Assembly (NCBI GenBank): GCA_037783415.1
Contig: JAZGTN010000035.1
Coordinates: 3,472,001-3,536,000, forward strand
DNA from: Leptasterias polaris
Taxonomy: Eukaryota > Echinodermata > Asteroidea > Forcipulatida > Asteriidae
Length of the DNA stretch: 64,000 nucleotides
Reading direction: 5' to 3'
Shown: piece by piece, positions 1 through 10,925 of the stretch
Position numbering within the stretch: the first letter of the stretch is position 1
How the letters are laid out: the number at the start of each line of letters is the position of its first letter
Translations under genes and position numbers: made by a program
The notes under the pieces: model-generated
Seen by the model: the letters and a program-made list of their open reading frames with translations, nothing else
What the model was told of the DNA's origin: nothing
Database searches by the model: none

Positions 1-218
1 AAAAATCCACGGGCAAATCACCACCCGAGAGATTTGCCTGTGGATTTTTTTTTTTCTCACAGAACTCGGGTAAGTACTGAGTATACAGTGCTTAACACAC
101 ATCAGTGTAAGGGTAAAAAAACAACCTTCAAGGCATAGGAGAGAACCAACTCGCAACTCTACTCACAAAGCCAAGCCATAACATAGCTTTGATAATTGAT
201 TCAATTTTTCTGCCTTAG

Positions 219-540
219 GTACAAACGAGTGCTTGGCCACACCCAGCCCATGTCCTCCTGGTATCGGATGCATTGATTCTAAAGAGGGTGTCCGTTGTAT
301 CTGCCCCGATAGTTATTACCTCGTGGAAGAACATACAGGGCCAACATGCCTCTTCAGCTTCCCTACCCCGCCCTCACTCCTTCTGGCTGATGGGCAGCGC
401 GCCCTCATTGTTGATACACTTCTGGGGTCAGTTAGCGGAGGGGTACAGAGGTTGACCCACGCAGCTGCGGTGGCTTACGATGACCAGCCTGGTAATGAGG
501 GAATTTACTTGAGCGACACTGGAATTAATACCATCAAGAG
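219..540 (+). CDS. Gene 1 exon: EGF-like domain and start of YWTD propeller 1
   Basis: Acceptor CCTTAG precedes 219 and donor GTGAGG follows 540; starts in phase 1, ends in phase 2. The first ~45 residues (from NECLATPSPC) hold six cysteines of an EGF-like domain ending near TGPTC. The rest (FPTPPSLLLADGQ onward) is blade 1 of the propeller, ending GIYLSDTGINTIKR. Same role as the gene 2 exon 29874-30186. Confidence 0.82.
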
Positions 541-3500
541 GTGAGGACAAGACGACATTTTGGAGCACTTCATTTTTCGATTTGAGTGTTCAACAGATAA
601 TCTCTAGTGCTATAGACTGTGCAAGTCTCGCGCATATTCAAACATTTATGGGACCACTTTTCATTGGCTGCATATTGTGCCACAGCACCTTGTAAACATT
701 TACATGGTGCTATGTAAAGGAATAGGGCTCATACTTTAAAACATAGCTCCACATTCCTTGCAGGAAAATACTGACTGTTGAAGCGCCCTGAGCACCACTG
801 AGTGACGGATATGAGCGCTATAATACAAGAAGCCACTATCATTATTATTATTTGGTCCCACGTACATTGCTTTAACATGCCAAGGAAACAAACTTGCACA
901 CTTTAACGGCTCCCAATGTTCGGAACTCAATTCAAATACAAGGTTCAGACTTGCACAGTCTTTTACTTTTGTTGTTAACACGTCAGTATGTTTTGTGTGT
1001 TATAAGACTATATGCAACCCTTTGGAGAAATGTGTTGGAAAGATAATGAGGTGGCAGGAAACCCCAAATGAAGGAAACCAACAAGACGGGGACTGAAAAT
1101 TCATTCAAATACAAGGTTCAGGTTTGGGATTCGAACCGTGGTCCACAGAGGTGAAAGGCAGTGAATAGCTCAGTCAACCTGACCTTCATTATTTATTACA
1201 CTTTATTTCAGAGTGCAGTTTATCAACAAGACAGAAGGCAACACTACAACCATCAAGGCCAACAATGGGGCAGTTTTAGGTATTGCGTTTGACTCAGTTC
1301 ATCGTTATCTTTACTGGGCAGACAGCCGAAAAAACATCATCAGTATATCAACCTGGAATGGAAGCTACACCGCGGCACTTCTTGCCAGACAAGATGGAAT
1401 TGGTACACCTCGAAGTATCGCTTTGGATCCCCAAAATGGGCAAGTCACAAATTTTTCTACGAAATATAAAAATGTGGGGTGACAATCATGAAATCTAAAA
1501 TAATAAAAAGTTGATATCAAACCTTTGCCTTTATTCCACAATTACTCAGGAGTTTTAAGTACTCAATCTTTCTACTCAAAGATGAATTTAGTTGTTAAGT
1601 ATTTGCTACTCTTGATTGAAATCCTAAAGGTTTTCAGGAAACATCGCCGAGTGTCCTTCAGGATCCATGAAAAAACAAAAACCCCCAGACGTTTCACATT
1701 TTACTCAATGAGACATTGAAGTTATGCCAACATATCCAAGTTACAACCATCTTTAACAAAGCCAAATTTCTGTCATCTGTGGTCAATGTAATGCGATGTG
1801 TTTACCAATGATCTTGGGTACCTCAATCTGCCTTTCTGCGATGTGTTTACCAATGATCTTGGGTACCTCAATCTGCCTTTCTGCGATGTGTTTACCAATG
1901 ATCTTGGGTACCTCAATCTGCCTTTCTGCGATGTGTTTACCAATGATCTTGGGTACCTCAATCTGCCTTTCTGCGATGTGTTTACCAATGATCTTGGGTA
2001 CCTCAATCTGCCTTTCTGCGATGTGTTTACCAATGATCTTGGGTACCTCAATCTGCCTTTCTACAGGTACTTGTTCTGGACTGAATACGGCGCTCGAGTG
2101 GATTACCCCAAAATCAAAAGAGCCGGACTCGATGGCAGTAATATTGAGGAGATTGTATCAACTGACCTTCAAAGACCGAGCAGCCTCACATACGATGCCT
2201 CCCTGGATAGTATATACTGGGTGGACGCTGGATCCAAGACGATTGAGATTTCCAAGTCAGATGGAAGTCAACGTCGGGTCCTTATGACGGAAATGTCCAG
2301 ACGACCATCGGGGATTGCCGTTTACCAAGCAAGTTGTCTTTAAAAAATATCATAAACAAGCAGCTAATAAATAATAAAGACAATTGTCAGCTAATGAAAA
2401 TGCTTGGTGGTGGAATATGCCACCATACGTTCCTTGGTACGTGAAATCTCAAAATTAAATATTTCCGCACTTTTACCAATGTTGTGTTAGAATATACACA
2501 TTTGTACTTAGAAACGTAAGAGTATCACTTACAGCATGTATTTACCATTAATGGCATTTAGAGCTGCCACCAATTAATTCTTTTGGAGACGTGTATAGAC
2601 AAACTTTTGTTCATGTTTCAAGGACATTACACAAAACTCAACATAACAAACTGCATTTTTTTCTCACAATCACAGGATACTGTTTACTGGACCGATGTAG
2701 GCAAGATGTCCTTGTTTTCAGCAAACAAATTCACAGGGAGTAGGATAGACTTGGTCATCAAAAACTTGTTTAGACCAATGGGGCTAGCCCTTGCAATGCC
2801 GGATGAAACAAATGGTAAGTAATGTGTTGTTATTGTTTCGTCAAAGTGGTTTATAATTTTTTTATCCCACCAAATTTGAATCTGAGAAATGTTTCGGTCA
2901 GAAACGTTTCTCAGATTGTGTGGACAAAACCGCTCCAGATATTCGGTGGTATCTGAAAAACGCTACCACCTTTTGAAATGAAATTTCCACCAGATAGTTT
3001 TATTACATATGTCTACATTTATATAGGATTAATATAATCGAAAACCAAAGGTATACTTTGTCTTTAAACTTTAAAATCTTGGTATAAAAACCTCAAAATT
3101 TAAGATACTCATAGAAATCGAAAATTTGAAGGAAAGTTACAAAAATGACGAAAGAGAAAAACATAGTTGGACAATAATGAGGGCTTATTAGCTTGCCTTT
3201 AATACACAACTATACAAAGAGCCAACTTGATTGCACTGCTTGAAAACAACTTTCTGTCGTCACACTTACTTTAGCAGGAAATTTGCTTGACCACTTGTCA
3301 TCATGATACCGGGATTAATTTTGGGAATTTCCGGAATAATGAGAATAGTGAGAATGTCGCTGTCGCAATGAAACCACGACTTAACCAAGGCAAAAAATTA
3401 AACAAAATTCTATAACTCTGAATTGAAACTTACCATTCACAATTTCCTTCAGTGCCGAATGCCTGTCAAGAAGCCGGAAACATCTGCTCCCATTTCTGCC

Positions 3501-6500
3501 TCGGCGTACCAAGATCAGTTGACCGTGCCGGCTTCAAATGCTTCTGTCCAGGAGAGAAGACCCGCCTCACTGGAATCAATAACTCCATTTGTGTCTGCCA
3601 GAATGGAAGTCCTTTACTACCAGACGGTGTTAGTTGCCAGGTTAGAATTTTGAGTGGAGGCCTTCCTAGAAAATGTAAATTCCAACAAACTAACTTTTAC
3701 ACAAGTGCTAAGCCCATGATGTTAACACATTTAAACAAAATGTGTTTATTTGAATACTTTTGCCTTTCCAATGTTGATAAATAATCGACCTAATCTTACA
3801 AGTATAGAAACATGAACTCTAAATTGCGCCAACAATGGGTAGTCAGGTTGGCGTAGTGGTGTCTTTCCTCTAGGACCCTGGTTTGAATCCCACCAGGGGC
3901 ACTATGTGGATTTGGTTTTCAGTCCCTGCCTGACTGCATGGGTTTTCCCCGGAATAATTCTCAGGGGTTTTCCTCCCACATCTAAAGCTGAAACTTCCTT
4001 CCTGGTCTTCTCTTCATTTGGGTTCTTGGCTACTAGAGTGATTAAGTTGGCTTTTCTGCGAGTCCTTGGCTTCACAACCAGAATTAATCAAATGAAATGA
4101 AACCACATTTTTGATCCTTGATACTAATTAAGATTGCTCAATTTATTTTGTCCCAGCCTCGAAGAGAATGCAATCGTAATCAGTTCCAGTGCCGTACAAG
4201 TGGAGAATGCATCTCACTGAACCAAGCGTGTGACGGGCACCAGGAGTGTGACGATGGGTCCGATGAAGACGACTGTGATGACGGATGCGGTGGCTGGGGT
4301 TTCCAGTGTAGCAATGCCCGCTGCATACCTAACTGGCAGCAGTGTGATGGCGTTCCAGGGGACTGTCCTGAGTATGACGATGAAATTGCGTGTGGTACGT
4401 CAGGATAAAGGTTTCAATTTTGATGCAAACCTTTTGGCCTTGTTCAGGGACAAAAGTCTATAGATTTACCTCCTTAAGGAAACTTCAACCCTGACTGTAC
4501 GAGTCTCATTTGAAAGTTGGGACCTGTTAAAGTTCACATGTTTTATTCCTTGACATGAAAAGCAATACATGGAAATTCAAGGTTGAATACAAAAATACAT
4601 GAAATAATAATAATAATAATAATGTTCGGTTTATGGTAGCCCTAGCAACTGGCAGAAAAAAACCACAATAAGGAGCTTAACAATTGATTCAAATTTTGAA
4701 AAAACAACGGTAAACAAACTTAACTTTACACAAATCAAGCAGCCAACTTTCTATCCAAACTATTAAAGCAACTTGTGATAAAAAGTTTGCTTTTAATTTC
4801 CCCCCTTTATCGTCGTAACCCGTTCCAAATTCACCCCATGACTCATCTGTCTACCTAACCTTAGAGAATGTTCCAGATTGGTGCGGAACAACACAACCTG
4901 ACCCCTGCCCTGGGGTACAATGTCTCAGTTTGCTGCAAGGACTACACTGTATTTGCCCTGATGGTTATGTTCTTCTACCAGACGATCGGACATGTCAGTT
5001 TTCATACCCGACACCACCCAAGGTGACTGTTGTTTCAGGATTTATTAATCTTAATTAAGAGTAGTGATGGGGCTTCAATTGCAATTTAAGACGGGCAGTT
5101 TTCTTGTCCCCAGTGTGCCTCCTTGAATGACAATTTCTTTTTACAGGTGTTGTTCTTTTCTATTTATACTGAACTCTATTTTAAAGGGTCTGTATACGTT
5201 TGGTAATGACTCTGAAAATTAATGGCAATAAAAAATTACGTGGTAAGAAGTACAGCAGCTTTGGATAGTATAATGCATTTTGAGAAACATTTCACTTCGA
5301 AGTACTGCAGTTATGGGACAAGATATCAATTTTTATCCCCCAAAATTTGAATCTGAGAAACGTTTCTGTCAGAAACGATTCTCAGATGTGTATTCCTGTT
5401 GGGATTATTCTTCCTGCGTGGATAAATATCGCTCCGGTTTTCGGCGGTATCTCAAAAACGAGACCACCTTTTAACGTGAAATTTTCACAGGTTAGTTTTA
5501 TTGTATATATCTACATTTATATAGGATTAAAATAATTGAACTGTTCCAAAAACCAAAGGTCTGAAAATGACAACTTCTTTTCTGAGGTGTTTTTTTTCTT
5601 TTCTAGTACTGACCTCTATGTTAAGTCTATCTGAATTTCTTCTTTATGATCAGTTGTTGGTAGCTGCCAAGTTGCGGGTTCTGGAGGTTGATACATTGAG
5701 GTTACAGTTTGAAGATGTGCAGGGTCTGTGGAATGACGTCGTTGGTGTAACCTATGGTGGGGAAGATGCAATGTTTGTTGGTGATATCGCACTTAATACA
5801 ATCGACAGGTACAGTAAGAAATCTTGATTTTACCCTATCATGGTAAACTTTGATAGGGTAGTGAAAAAGGTGACACTGTTTTGAATAATGGGCTGTATTG
5901 GGTAAAAATGGGTTTGAATGGGCAAGGCTTGATGAATGAGAGACAGTAAGTGTTAATATATAGCTTGATGAAATTGGGTAAATTTGGGTTAAACTGGGTT
6001 GGGCTGGACTGGGATAGCAGTAGGTTAAATGGGAATGTGATGAGTTTTACTAAAAAGTGAAGTTGGTTGTTAAACTGCGAACGAACAAGTTGGACTTGAT
6101 GCCAGGAGAAGGTTTAACTAGGTTTGGAAAGGATAGAATGGGTTGCTTCGGGTGTGATTTGGTTATTAGAGGGGAAAACTGCCATGACTAAGTATGAATG
6201 GACTGTGCCAGGAGAAGGTTTAACTAGGTTTGGAAAGGATAGAATGGGTTGCTTCGGGTGTGATTTGGTTATTAGAGGGGAAAACTGCCATGACTAAGTA
6301 TGAATGGACTGTGCCAGGAGAAGGTTTAACTAGGTTTGGAAAGGATAGAATGGGTTGCTTCGGGTGTGATTTGGTTATTAGAGGGGAAAACTGCCATGAC
6401 TAAGTATGAATGGACTGTGCCAGGAGAAGGTTTAACTAGGTTTGGAAAGGATAGAATGGGTTGCTTCGGGTGTGATTTGGTTATTAGAGAGGAAAACTGC

Positions 6501-9500
6501 CATGACTAAGTATGAATGGACTGTGCCAGGAGAAGGTTTAACTAGGTTTGGAAAGGATAGAATGGGTTGCTTCGGGTGTGATTTGGTTATTAGAGGGGAA
6601 AACTGCCATGACTAAGTATGAATGGACTGTGGTATAGCAAAAAACCTATTCCAACTTTTTAACCATTTTATTTCTTTTTGCCTCTTTCAGATATTTCACC
6701 AGTGGAGAAAATCTTCGTCAGACAATTATAGCGACCGACCGGACCGTGGTATCTGGGATAGCCAACAGCTCTGAGGGGCTAGCATATGACTGGATCAACA
6801 AGAACCTCTACTGGGTAAACACAGAACAACCCTCGTCCATTGATGTTATAAGTAACAGTGGCCAGTTTCCGTCAACGAAAGTCCTGAAGAATTTGGACAA
6901 GCCACGAGGTCTTGCAGTGGACCCAAAAGAGGGGTATGCTTTATCAGTTTGAAAACATTCAATCACAAAATTGTAATACTCTAAAATACAGGCATGATAT
7001 TTGGACCTTGTAAAAGAAGTAGGACAATTTTGTTGAGTACAAGTGCTGACCTACATGTACATGTACTATTATGGTGTAGGTTTTTATAATATTATTTCAA
7101 GGTCATTTGATGAAAATTTTGCACATTTTTCTGAAATCTGAAATCAGATTAAAGTAGGAAGACTCACATGCCTGAAAATAAAAAACAAAACAACTATAAC
7201 AATTTTGGGTGTAATCTTAAAGTGTAGTGTCTCTTTGTGACTTTCTGATCAGGTACTTGTACTGGACTGACTGGGGAGACAACCCAATGATTGCCAAGGC
7301 AGGTTTAGACGGTTCTCAGCCTATAAAACTGGTATACACTAACCTTGGCTGGCCTAACGGTCTGACGCTAGATTTCCAAGCTAGACGGGTGTACTGGGTG
7401 GATAGTAAACTGGACAGAGTGGAGTATGTTGGGTTTGATGGCGATGGACGACGCATTCTGATTCAGAACGACCCGAAAGTACAGCACCCCTTTGGTATCA
7501 CTCTTCACCAGGTAATGAGAAGAAAACAAATTCTTGTTAATATAAAAATAGTAACAGTAACGCCAGACATCACAATGCGATCAATATTTTCCAGAGAGAC
7601 CTTTCGACAGACAGTATGTATTGAATTATTCCTGTCAACATCTTAGAGGTAAAATTATGCTGTAATAATAGATCCGGACCAAATTTCATGGCTCTGCTTA
7701 CCGTAAGCAAAGAATCGGCACTAACGGAAGCAGGGAATTCCGCGTTTACGTCAAGCGTATTTCACAGGTTAGCAGGGAATTTTTGCTTGTGCGCTTGCGT
7801 AGTCCAAGGTACTAGGCATTCTACGCTCACACAGCTAGCACAGAAATTCGGAAGTTGCTAGGTAAGCGGAGAATGGTGATTGCAAGCGCAGAATTCAGCG
7901 ATAAGCAGAGCCATGAAATTGGGCCCAGGACTCTCCCTTAATACTAGCCCGGCATACATCGTCTAGTAAAAACTGCTACGGCTAGTAAACACTACTTCTC
8001 AAATTGTGCATTCTACTTGTTTAAAATGCCCATATTTCTTCCTTTTCAGATGTTAATAATAAATTAAAAAATTAAAACAGGGTAGGTGGCAACGTGCCCC
8101 TGGTGACAGTTGATTTGGGTTGAGAACCCAAATCAGTTAAGTGTATAGCCCTCACCTTGAAGTTGCCATCTGGCCTAGTTATGTAAGACAATTTCTCATA
8201 ATAATATATATAAAAAACATTACAAAAATTAACAACCGTCTTGAGCCCAGTGACATTATATGCATTTTAAAGGCACTGAACACGTTTGGTAATTACTCAA
8301 AATATATATTAGCATACAAACTTACTTGGTAACCAGCAACAAAGAGCTGTTGATAGTATAAAACATTGTGAGAAACCACTCCCTCTGAAGTAACGTAGTT
8401 TTTGAGAAAGAGGTAACTTCTCACTAAAATAATAAAAGACTTCATGCATGAAGCCCTTTATTAACATCTGAAAGCACACAAAATGTGCAACAAGGGTGTT
8501 TTTTCTTTCTTTATTTTCTTGCAACTTCGATGACCGATTCAGCCCAAATTTTCACAGGTTTGTTATTTTATGCATATGTTGGGATACACAGAGTGACAAT
8601 ACTGGTCTTTGATAATTACCAATTACCAAACATGTTCAGTGCCTTTAAGTCCAATCCAACTTTGATCGAGATTCAATGAAATCTATACATCACATAAATA
8701 AAATACTTTCTAATTTTAAGATATATATTGATCTTCACAGCACATGGTATTCTGGGGTGACTGGAAGACAAATACATTTACCATTGCCAACAAGTTTACT
8801 GGAGAAATGCTGGACTCCATTCAGCTAGACGCTACACCATACTTTATGTCTGCAATTGAACACCGGCCAGAGTTTGGAGGTATGCAAGGATAACAAAAAT
8901 AATTGTTCACGGAGGACACCAAGATGCCCCTCTAGGAGATGCCAACATTTGCATCTTGCAGTCAGGGAGATTTGATACAACAATCTGGGAGATATTTAGA
9001 ATTACATTCAGCATAATAGGGAAAAAGTTTCCATAATCAGGGAGTTTTTCAAATTTGTTCATCAGAACATGGAAGGATTGGTTAATTTTCAGGGAGCTTT
9101 CTGCAGAATCAGGGAGAGTTGGCAGCTCTGTAACACCATGACATTATCAAAGGCAACGGTCGAGGCCTATTCAGGGATTAACTTTGGGGAAATAATATAC
9201 AAGGCCGCATTTTTCCTGGACAATCATTTGACACAGCCAGAATCAGGACGAGAAAAACAACTTTCTACACAGTTTAACATAATATGAACATTTGTTTGCA
9301 CTAACAGTAACACAAAGAGAAGATTTATCTCATTTGTCTCATGGCCAAGTATATTTGGAAAAAGTTAATCAGACTAAAAGTCAACATTTTGGGTTGAGAG
9401 TTTACTGGCCTGAAGCTAAATGCACTGGCCTATGGCCTGCAGGCCAGTGTAAATTTCCTGCCATGCTATTACACGTAGTTACTACCACCACAGAGTACTA

Positions 9501-10359
9501 CTAGTTTATTATAAAGGTGCACCAGTACAGTGTAGTACTCTTCTGCCTTCAGTATAATTTTGTTTACAGCTTTTTCAGTCTGGTGCCTTCCCTCCCTTCC
9601 ATATCTAAACTGACCATTCCTGTGTGGTTCTTTTTTTGTTTTTCACAGAAATCCCTAACCGATGTTTCAATCATAGCTGTTCCCATATCTGCCTTCCCTC
9701 CCCCTCAAACTTGACCGACTATATCTGTGCATGCCCTTCGGACACTTACCTGGATTGGACCAAACAGAACTGCCTCTGTGAAAACGGAGGGCGCCTGCTG
9801 GAGGATGGAATCAGTTGTGAGGTAATGAATTAGACTTGTGCATCAAAGATTTGTTGGTGTTAGTTTATCCAGCCTTTGAAAAAAATCAAAACAAATAAAC
9901 TAGTGTCATTACTTGTCAGATCATCAAATGAGTTAAACCCAACTCCATTCAAACTGTTTGGTATGCAGGTAATTGAGGCTGAAAGTACGAGTTTCAACCC
10001 CATTGGAGTAAATCTTTTTCTTGATTTTGGCCAAAACAGGCATTGCTCCCAATTTTGAACTTCCTAAATAAATATGCCCCAGGAAAAGTAATTTCATACA
10101 AAGTATAAAAATTCATGTTAGAGGACATTTTGACTTGGGATGGTCAATTTATATTTTGCTTGTTTTAATTTAGGATCCAGTTCCGTTACCCCTTCAAGTG
10201 AGTGGATTAACGACCCGGTTCTTAGCCGACCAAGGAATTGGTAACAACTTTGATCTTCAGTGCACAATCACTCAGATGGCAGTGGAATGCATCCCTAAAA
10301 ACATGGAAGAGGATCCAATCATGACTCAAGAAGGGAGTTACCAGTGCCAAGGGCCGTAA
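219..10359 (+). CDS. LRP/VLDLR-like gene 1, 3' part (13 exons)
   Basis: Multi-exon gene whose 5' end lies left of the window. Exons: 219-540, 1212-1439, 2067-2328, 2676-2814, 3453-3640, 4157-4394, 4865-5022, 5654-5808, 6691-6933, 7253-7511, 8741-8879, 9649-9821, 10174-10359. All junctions are phase-compatible and give 895 residues. Domain order is EGF, YWTD beta-propeller, EGF, two LDLa, EGF, YWTD propeller, EGF, then a 61-residue tail ending in TAA. This is the ectodomain architecture of the LDL receptor family, whose members bind and endocytose lipoproteins or other extracellular ligands; ligand release usually uses the propeller. No transmembrane helix or NPxY tail is seen, so the product may be secreted or the anchor may be on an alternative exon. 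Two introns appear to use GC donors. Paralogue of the downstream gene. The family call is firm; the ligand is unknown. Confidence 0.82.
1212..1439 (+). CDS. Gene 1 exon: YWTD propeller 1, blades 1-3
   Basis: Acceptor TTTCAG before 1212. It contains the YWTD-class motif HRYLYWADS and ends in the conserved SIALDPQNG strand, matching the LAVDPKE ends of paralogous exons. Reading in frame to that point places the donor at GG/GCAAGT (1440-1441), a GC donor. Length 228 nt against 216-243 nt in the paralogues. Confidence 0.75.
1793..2062. repeat. 45-bp minisatellite, six perfect units
   Basis: Six identical 45-bp units beginning GCGATGTGTTTACC and ending TCTGCCTTTCT fill the 3' end of the intron before exon 2067-2328. 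The last unit supplies the polypyrimidine tract, and only ACAG separates it from the exon. As 45 is a multiple of 3, the array is open in the exon's own frame (unit VFTNDLGYLNLPFCD), but a TAA just upstream at 1789-1791 closes that frame. Confidence 0.95.
2067..2328 (+). CDS. Gene 1 exon: YWTD propeller 1, blades 3-5
   Basis: Acceptor CTACAG before 2067. It carries YLFWTEYG and SIYWVDAGSK YWTD-class motifs and the RAGLDGS strand, and ends GIAVYQ where paralogues end GIAVHQ/GTAATG. Here the bases after CAA are GCAAGT, so the donor at 2329-2330 appears to be GC. Length 262 nt; equivalent exons are 253-259 nt. Confidence 0.78.
2676..2814 (+). CDS. Gene 1 exon: YWTD propeller 1, last blade
   Basis: Acceptor ATCACAG and donor GTAAGT. 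It starts DTVYWTDVGKMSLFSANKF and ends MPDETN plus one base (phase 1). Exactly 139 nt, as in most paralogous exons of this position. Completes propeller 1. Confidence 0.82.
2868..3070. repeat. Partial interspersed repeat (5185/46362 type)
   Basis: Shares a block around AATCTGAGAAATGTTTC and a terminal ACCAAAGGTATA with the repeats at 5185 and 46362. An old, incomplete copy within the intron. Confidence 0.5.
3453..3640 (+). CDS. Gene 1 exon: EGF-like domain after propeller 1
   Basis: Acceptor CCTTCAG, donor GTTAGA. Encodes PNACQEAGNICSHFCLGV and continues to CQNGSPLLPDGVSCQ: an EGF-like module with the C-x-NGGxLLxDGxSC ending shared by all post-propeller EGF exons here. Phase 1 to 0. Confidence 0.82.
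3841..4102 (+). repeat. tRNA-derived SINE, family S1
   Basis: Contains an A-box-like TTGGCGTAGTGGTG (from 3848) and a B-box-like GGTTTGAATCC about 30 bp later, then a body ending in an AATGAAATGAAA tail. An antisense copy lies at 32556-32780 and a fragment at 1045-1187. Confidence 0.7.
4157..4394 (+). CDS. Gene 1 exon: two LDLa repeats
   Basis: Acceptor TCCCAG, donor GTACGT, phase 0 to 1. Two class-A repeats: ECNRNQFQC to DDGSDEDDC, then GCGGWGFQC to CPEYDDEIAC. Each has six cysteines; the acidic SDE calcium motif is intact in the first and altered to YDDE in the second. Same module as 40601-40841 and 46853-47093. Confidence 0.85.
4865..5022 (+). CDS. Gene 1 exon: EGF-like domain before propeller 2
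   Basis: Acceptor ACCTTAG and donor GTGACT. Reads [20 protein letters not shown] to [14 protein letters not shown], an EGF-like domain plus propeller linker. 158 nt, identical in length to exons 35425-35582, 41821-41978 and 47719-47876. Phase 1 to 0. Confidence 0.82.
5185..5560. repeat. MITE-like repeat, diverged copy of the TTAA family
   Basis: Begins TTAA/AGGGTCTGTATACGTTTGG and shares the AATCTGAGAAACGTTTC block with 46362-46735. The 3' boundary near ACCAAAGGTCTG is uncertain. Confidence 0.5.
5654..5808 (+). CDS. Gene 1 exon: YWTD propeller 2, blade 1
   Basis: Acceptor TGATCAG, donor GTACAG. 155 nt, like exons at 36413, 42510 and 48656. Begins LLVAAKLRVLEVDTLRLQF and ends FVGDIALNTIDR. 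Phase 0 to 2. Confidence 0.8.
6100..6629. repeat. 106-bp minisatellite, five units
   Basis: Units start at 6100, 6206, 6312, 6418 and 6524, each beginning TGCCAGGAGAAGGTTTAACT, with very few differences. It sits in the intron between the 155-nt and 243-nt propeller exons; the same intron in all paralogues is rich in GGGTTA-like runs. Confidence 0.92.
6691..6933 (+). CDS. Gene 1 exon: YWTD propeller 2, blades 1-3
   Basis: Acceptor CTTTCAG and donor GTATGC. Contains [19 protein letters not shown] and ends [11 protein letters not shown]. Three bases longer than the 240-nt paralogues. Phase 2 to 2. Confidence 0.83.
7253..7511 (+). CDS. Gene 1 exon: YWTD propeller 2, blades 3-5
   Basis: Acceptor TGATCAG and donor GTAATG. 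Carries YLYWTDWGD and RVYWVDSKLD and the strand AKAGLDGSQP. 259 nt, the same as the gene 2 counterparts. Confidence 0.86.
7675..7926. repeat. MITE-like element with CCAAATTTCATGGC ends
   Basis: The left end ACCAAATTTCATGGCTCTGC and right end GCAGAGCCATGAAATTGGGC are inverted copies of each other. It lies in the intron after exon 7253-7511. Related to the CCCAATTTCATAGAGC elements at 10445-10925 and 18535-18712. Confidence 0.65.
8271..8644. mobile_element. TTAA-flanked MITE, copy 1
   Basis: Inverted ends AGGCACTGAACACGTTTGG / CATGTTCAGTGCCT, directly flanked by TTAA on both sides (8267-8270, 8645-8648). TTAA target duplications are typical of piggyBac and Kolobok DNA transposons. No coding capacity. 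Nearly identical to 41358-41725. Confidence 0.85.
8741..8879 (+). CDS. Gene 1 exon: YWTD propeller 2, last blade
   Basis: Acceptor CTTCACAG, donor GTATGC, 139 nt, phase 0 to 1. Reads HMVFWGDWKTNTFTIANKF; the YWTD position is FWGD here. Ends EHRPEFG. Confidence 0.82.
9649..9821 (+). CDS. Gene 1 exon: EGF-like domain after propeller 2
   Basis: Acceptor TTCACAG, donor GTAATG, 173 nt, phase 1 to 0. Begins [19 protein letters not shown] and ends [15 protein letters not shown]. Near-identical to the EGF exons at 39903, 45573 and 51694. Confidence 0.85.
10174..10359 (+). CDS. Gene 1 terminal exon, unique C-terminal tail
   Basis: Acceptor AATTTAG. Reads DPVPLPLQVSGLTTRFLADQ to a TAA at 10357-10359; 61 residues with three cysteines and no hydrophobic membrane span. 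Surrounding intron and flank sequence matches 51.9-52.1 kb, but the exon itself is absent from the three other module copies. No known domain recognised. The assignment rests on the acceptor, the phase match and an open frame to the stop. Confidence 0.6.
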   Translation, partial: DPVPLPLQVSGLTTRFLADQGIGNNFDLQCTITQMAVECIPKNMEEDPIMTQEGSYQCQGP

Positions 10360-10444
10360 ACTTCTCTGAAATAGTTTACTTCTAATTTTCAAAGGGGGGG
10401 GGGGGGGGGGTATTTTAATGGAAAAATGAATGTTCTTTCAATAG

Positions 10445-10925
10445 AGTCCTGGGCCCATTTTCGTATGCTTACCAGAATAAGGTAACCAGCCAAAATACCT
10501 CTCCACATGTACCATCTGTGACTGGTATTCTGCTTATTTTTGCTAAGCAGAAAACTTTTAAGCAATATTTGCTGTTTAAATTGGGCCCAGCTGGACCCAA
10601 TTACATAGAGCAGCTAAGCAAGATAAGCACAGCAAAATTATGCTTACCAGAATAAGGTTACCAGCCAAAATACCTTGTCATATGCTGATTTTTTGCAGGT
10701 ATCCTGCTAATTTTTGCTTAACAGAAAATATGTAAGCAAAATTGTCTGCTTAAGCAGCTGTATGAAATTCATACTAGCTGTTTAAGCAGATAATATTGCA
10801 CAAATGGATGATACACAAACGGTACATGCGACTTATTTTGGCTGATAACTTTATTCTGATGAGCATAATCTTGTTGTGCTTTTCTACTTTTTGTGCTTAT
10901 AGGCTCTATGAAATTGGGTCCCAAG
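10445..10925. repeat. Two adjacent MITE-like copies (GGGCCCAATTTCATAGAGC type)
   Basis: Bounded by GGGCCCATTTTCGTATGC and, at 10595 and 10910-10922, by inverted ACCCAATT... and CTATGAAATTGGGT ends. The interior repeats a TATGCTTACCAGAATAAGGT block. A related copy lies at 18535-18712. Confidence 0.6.

Noticed and set aside
1773..2051. Minus-strand ORF over the 45-bp repeats
   Set aside because: A by-product of the in-frame minisatellite; no independent support.
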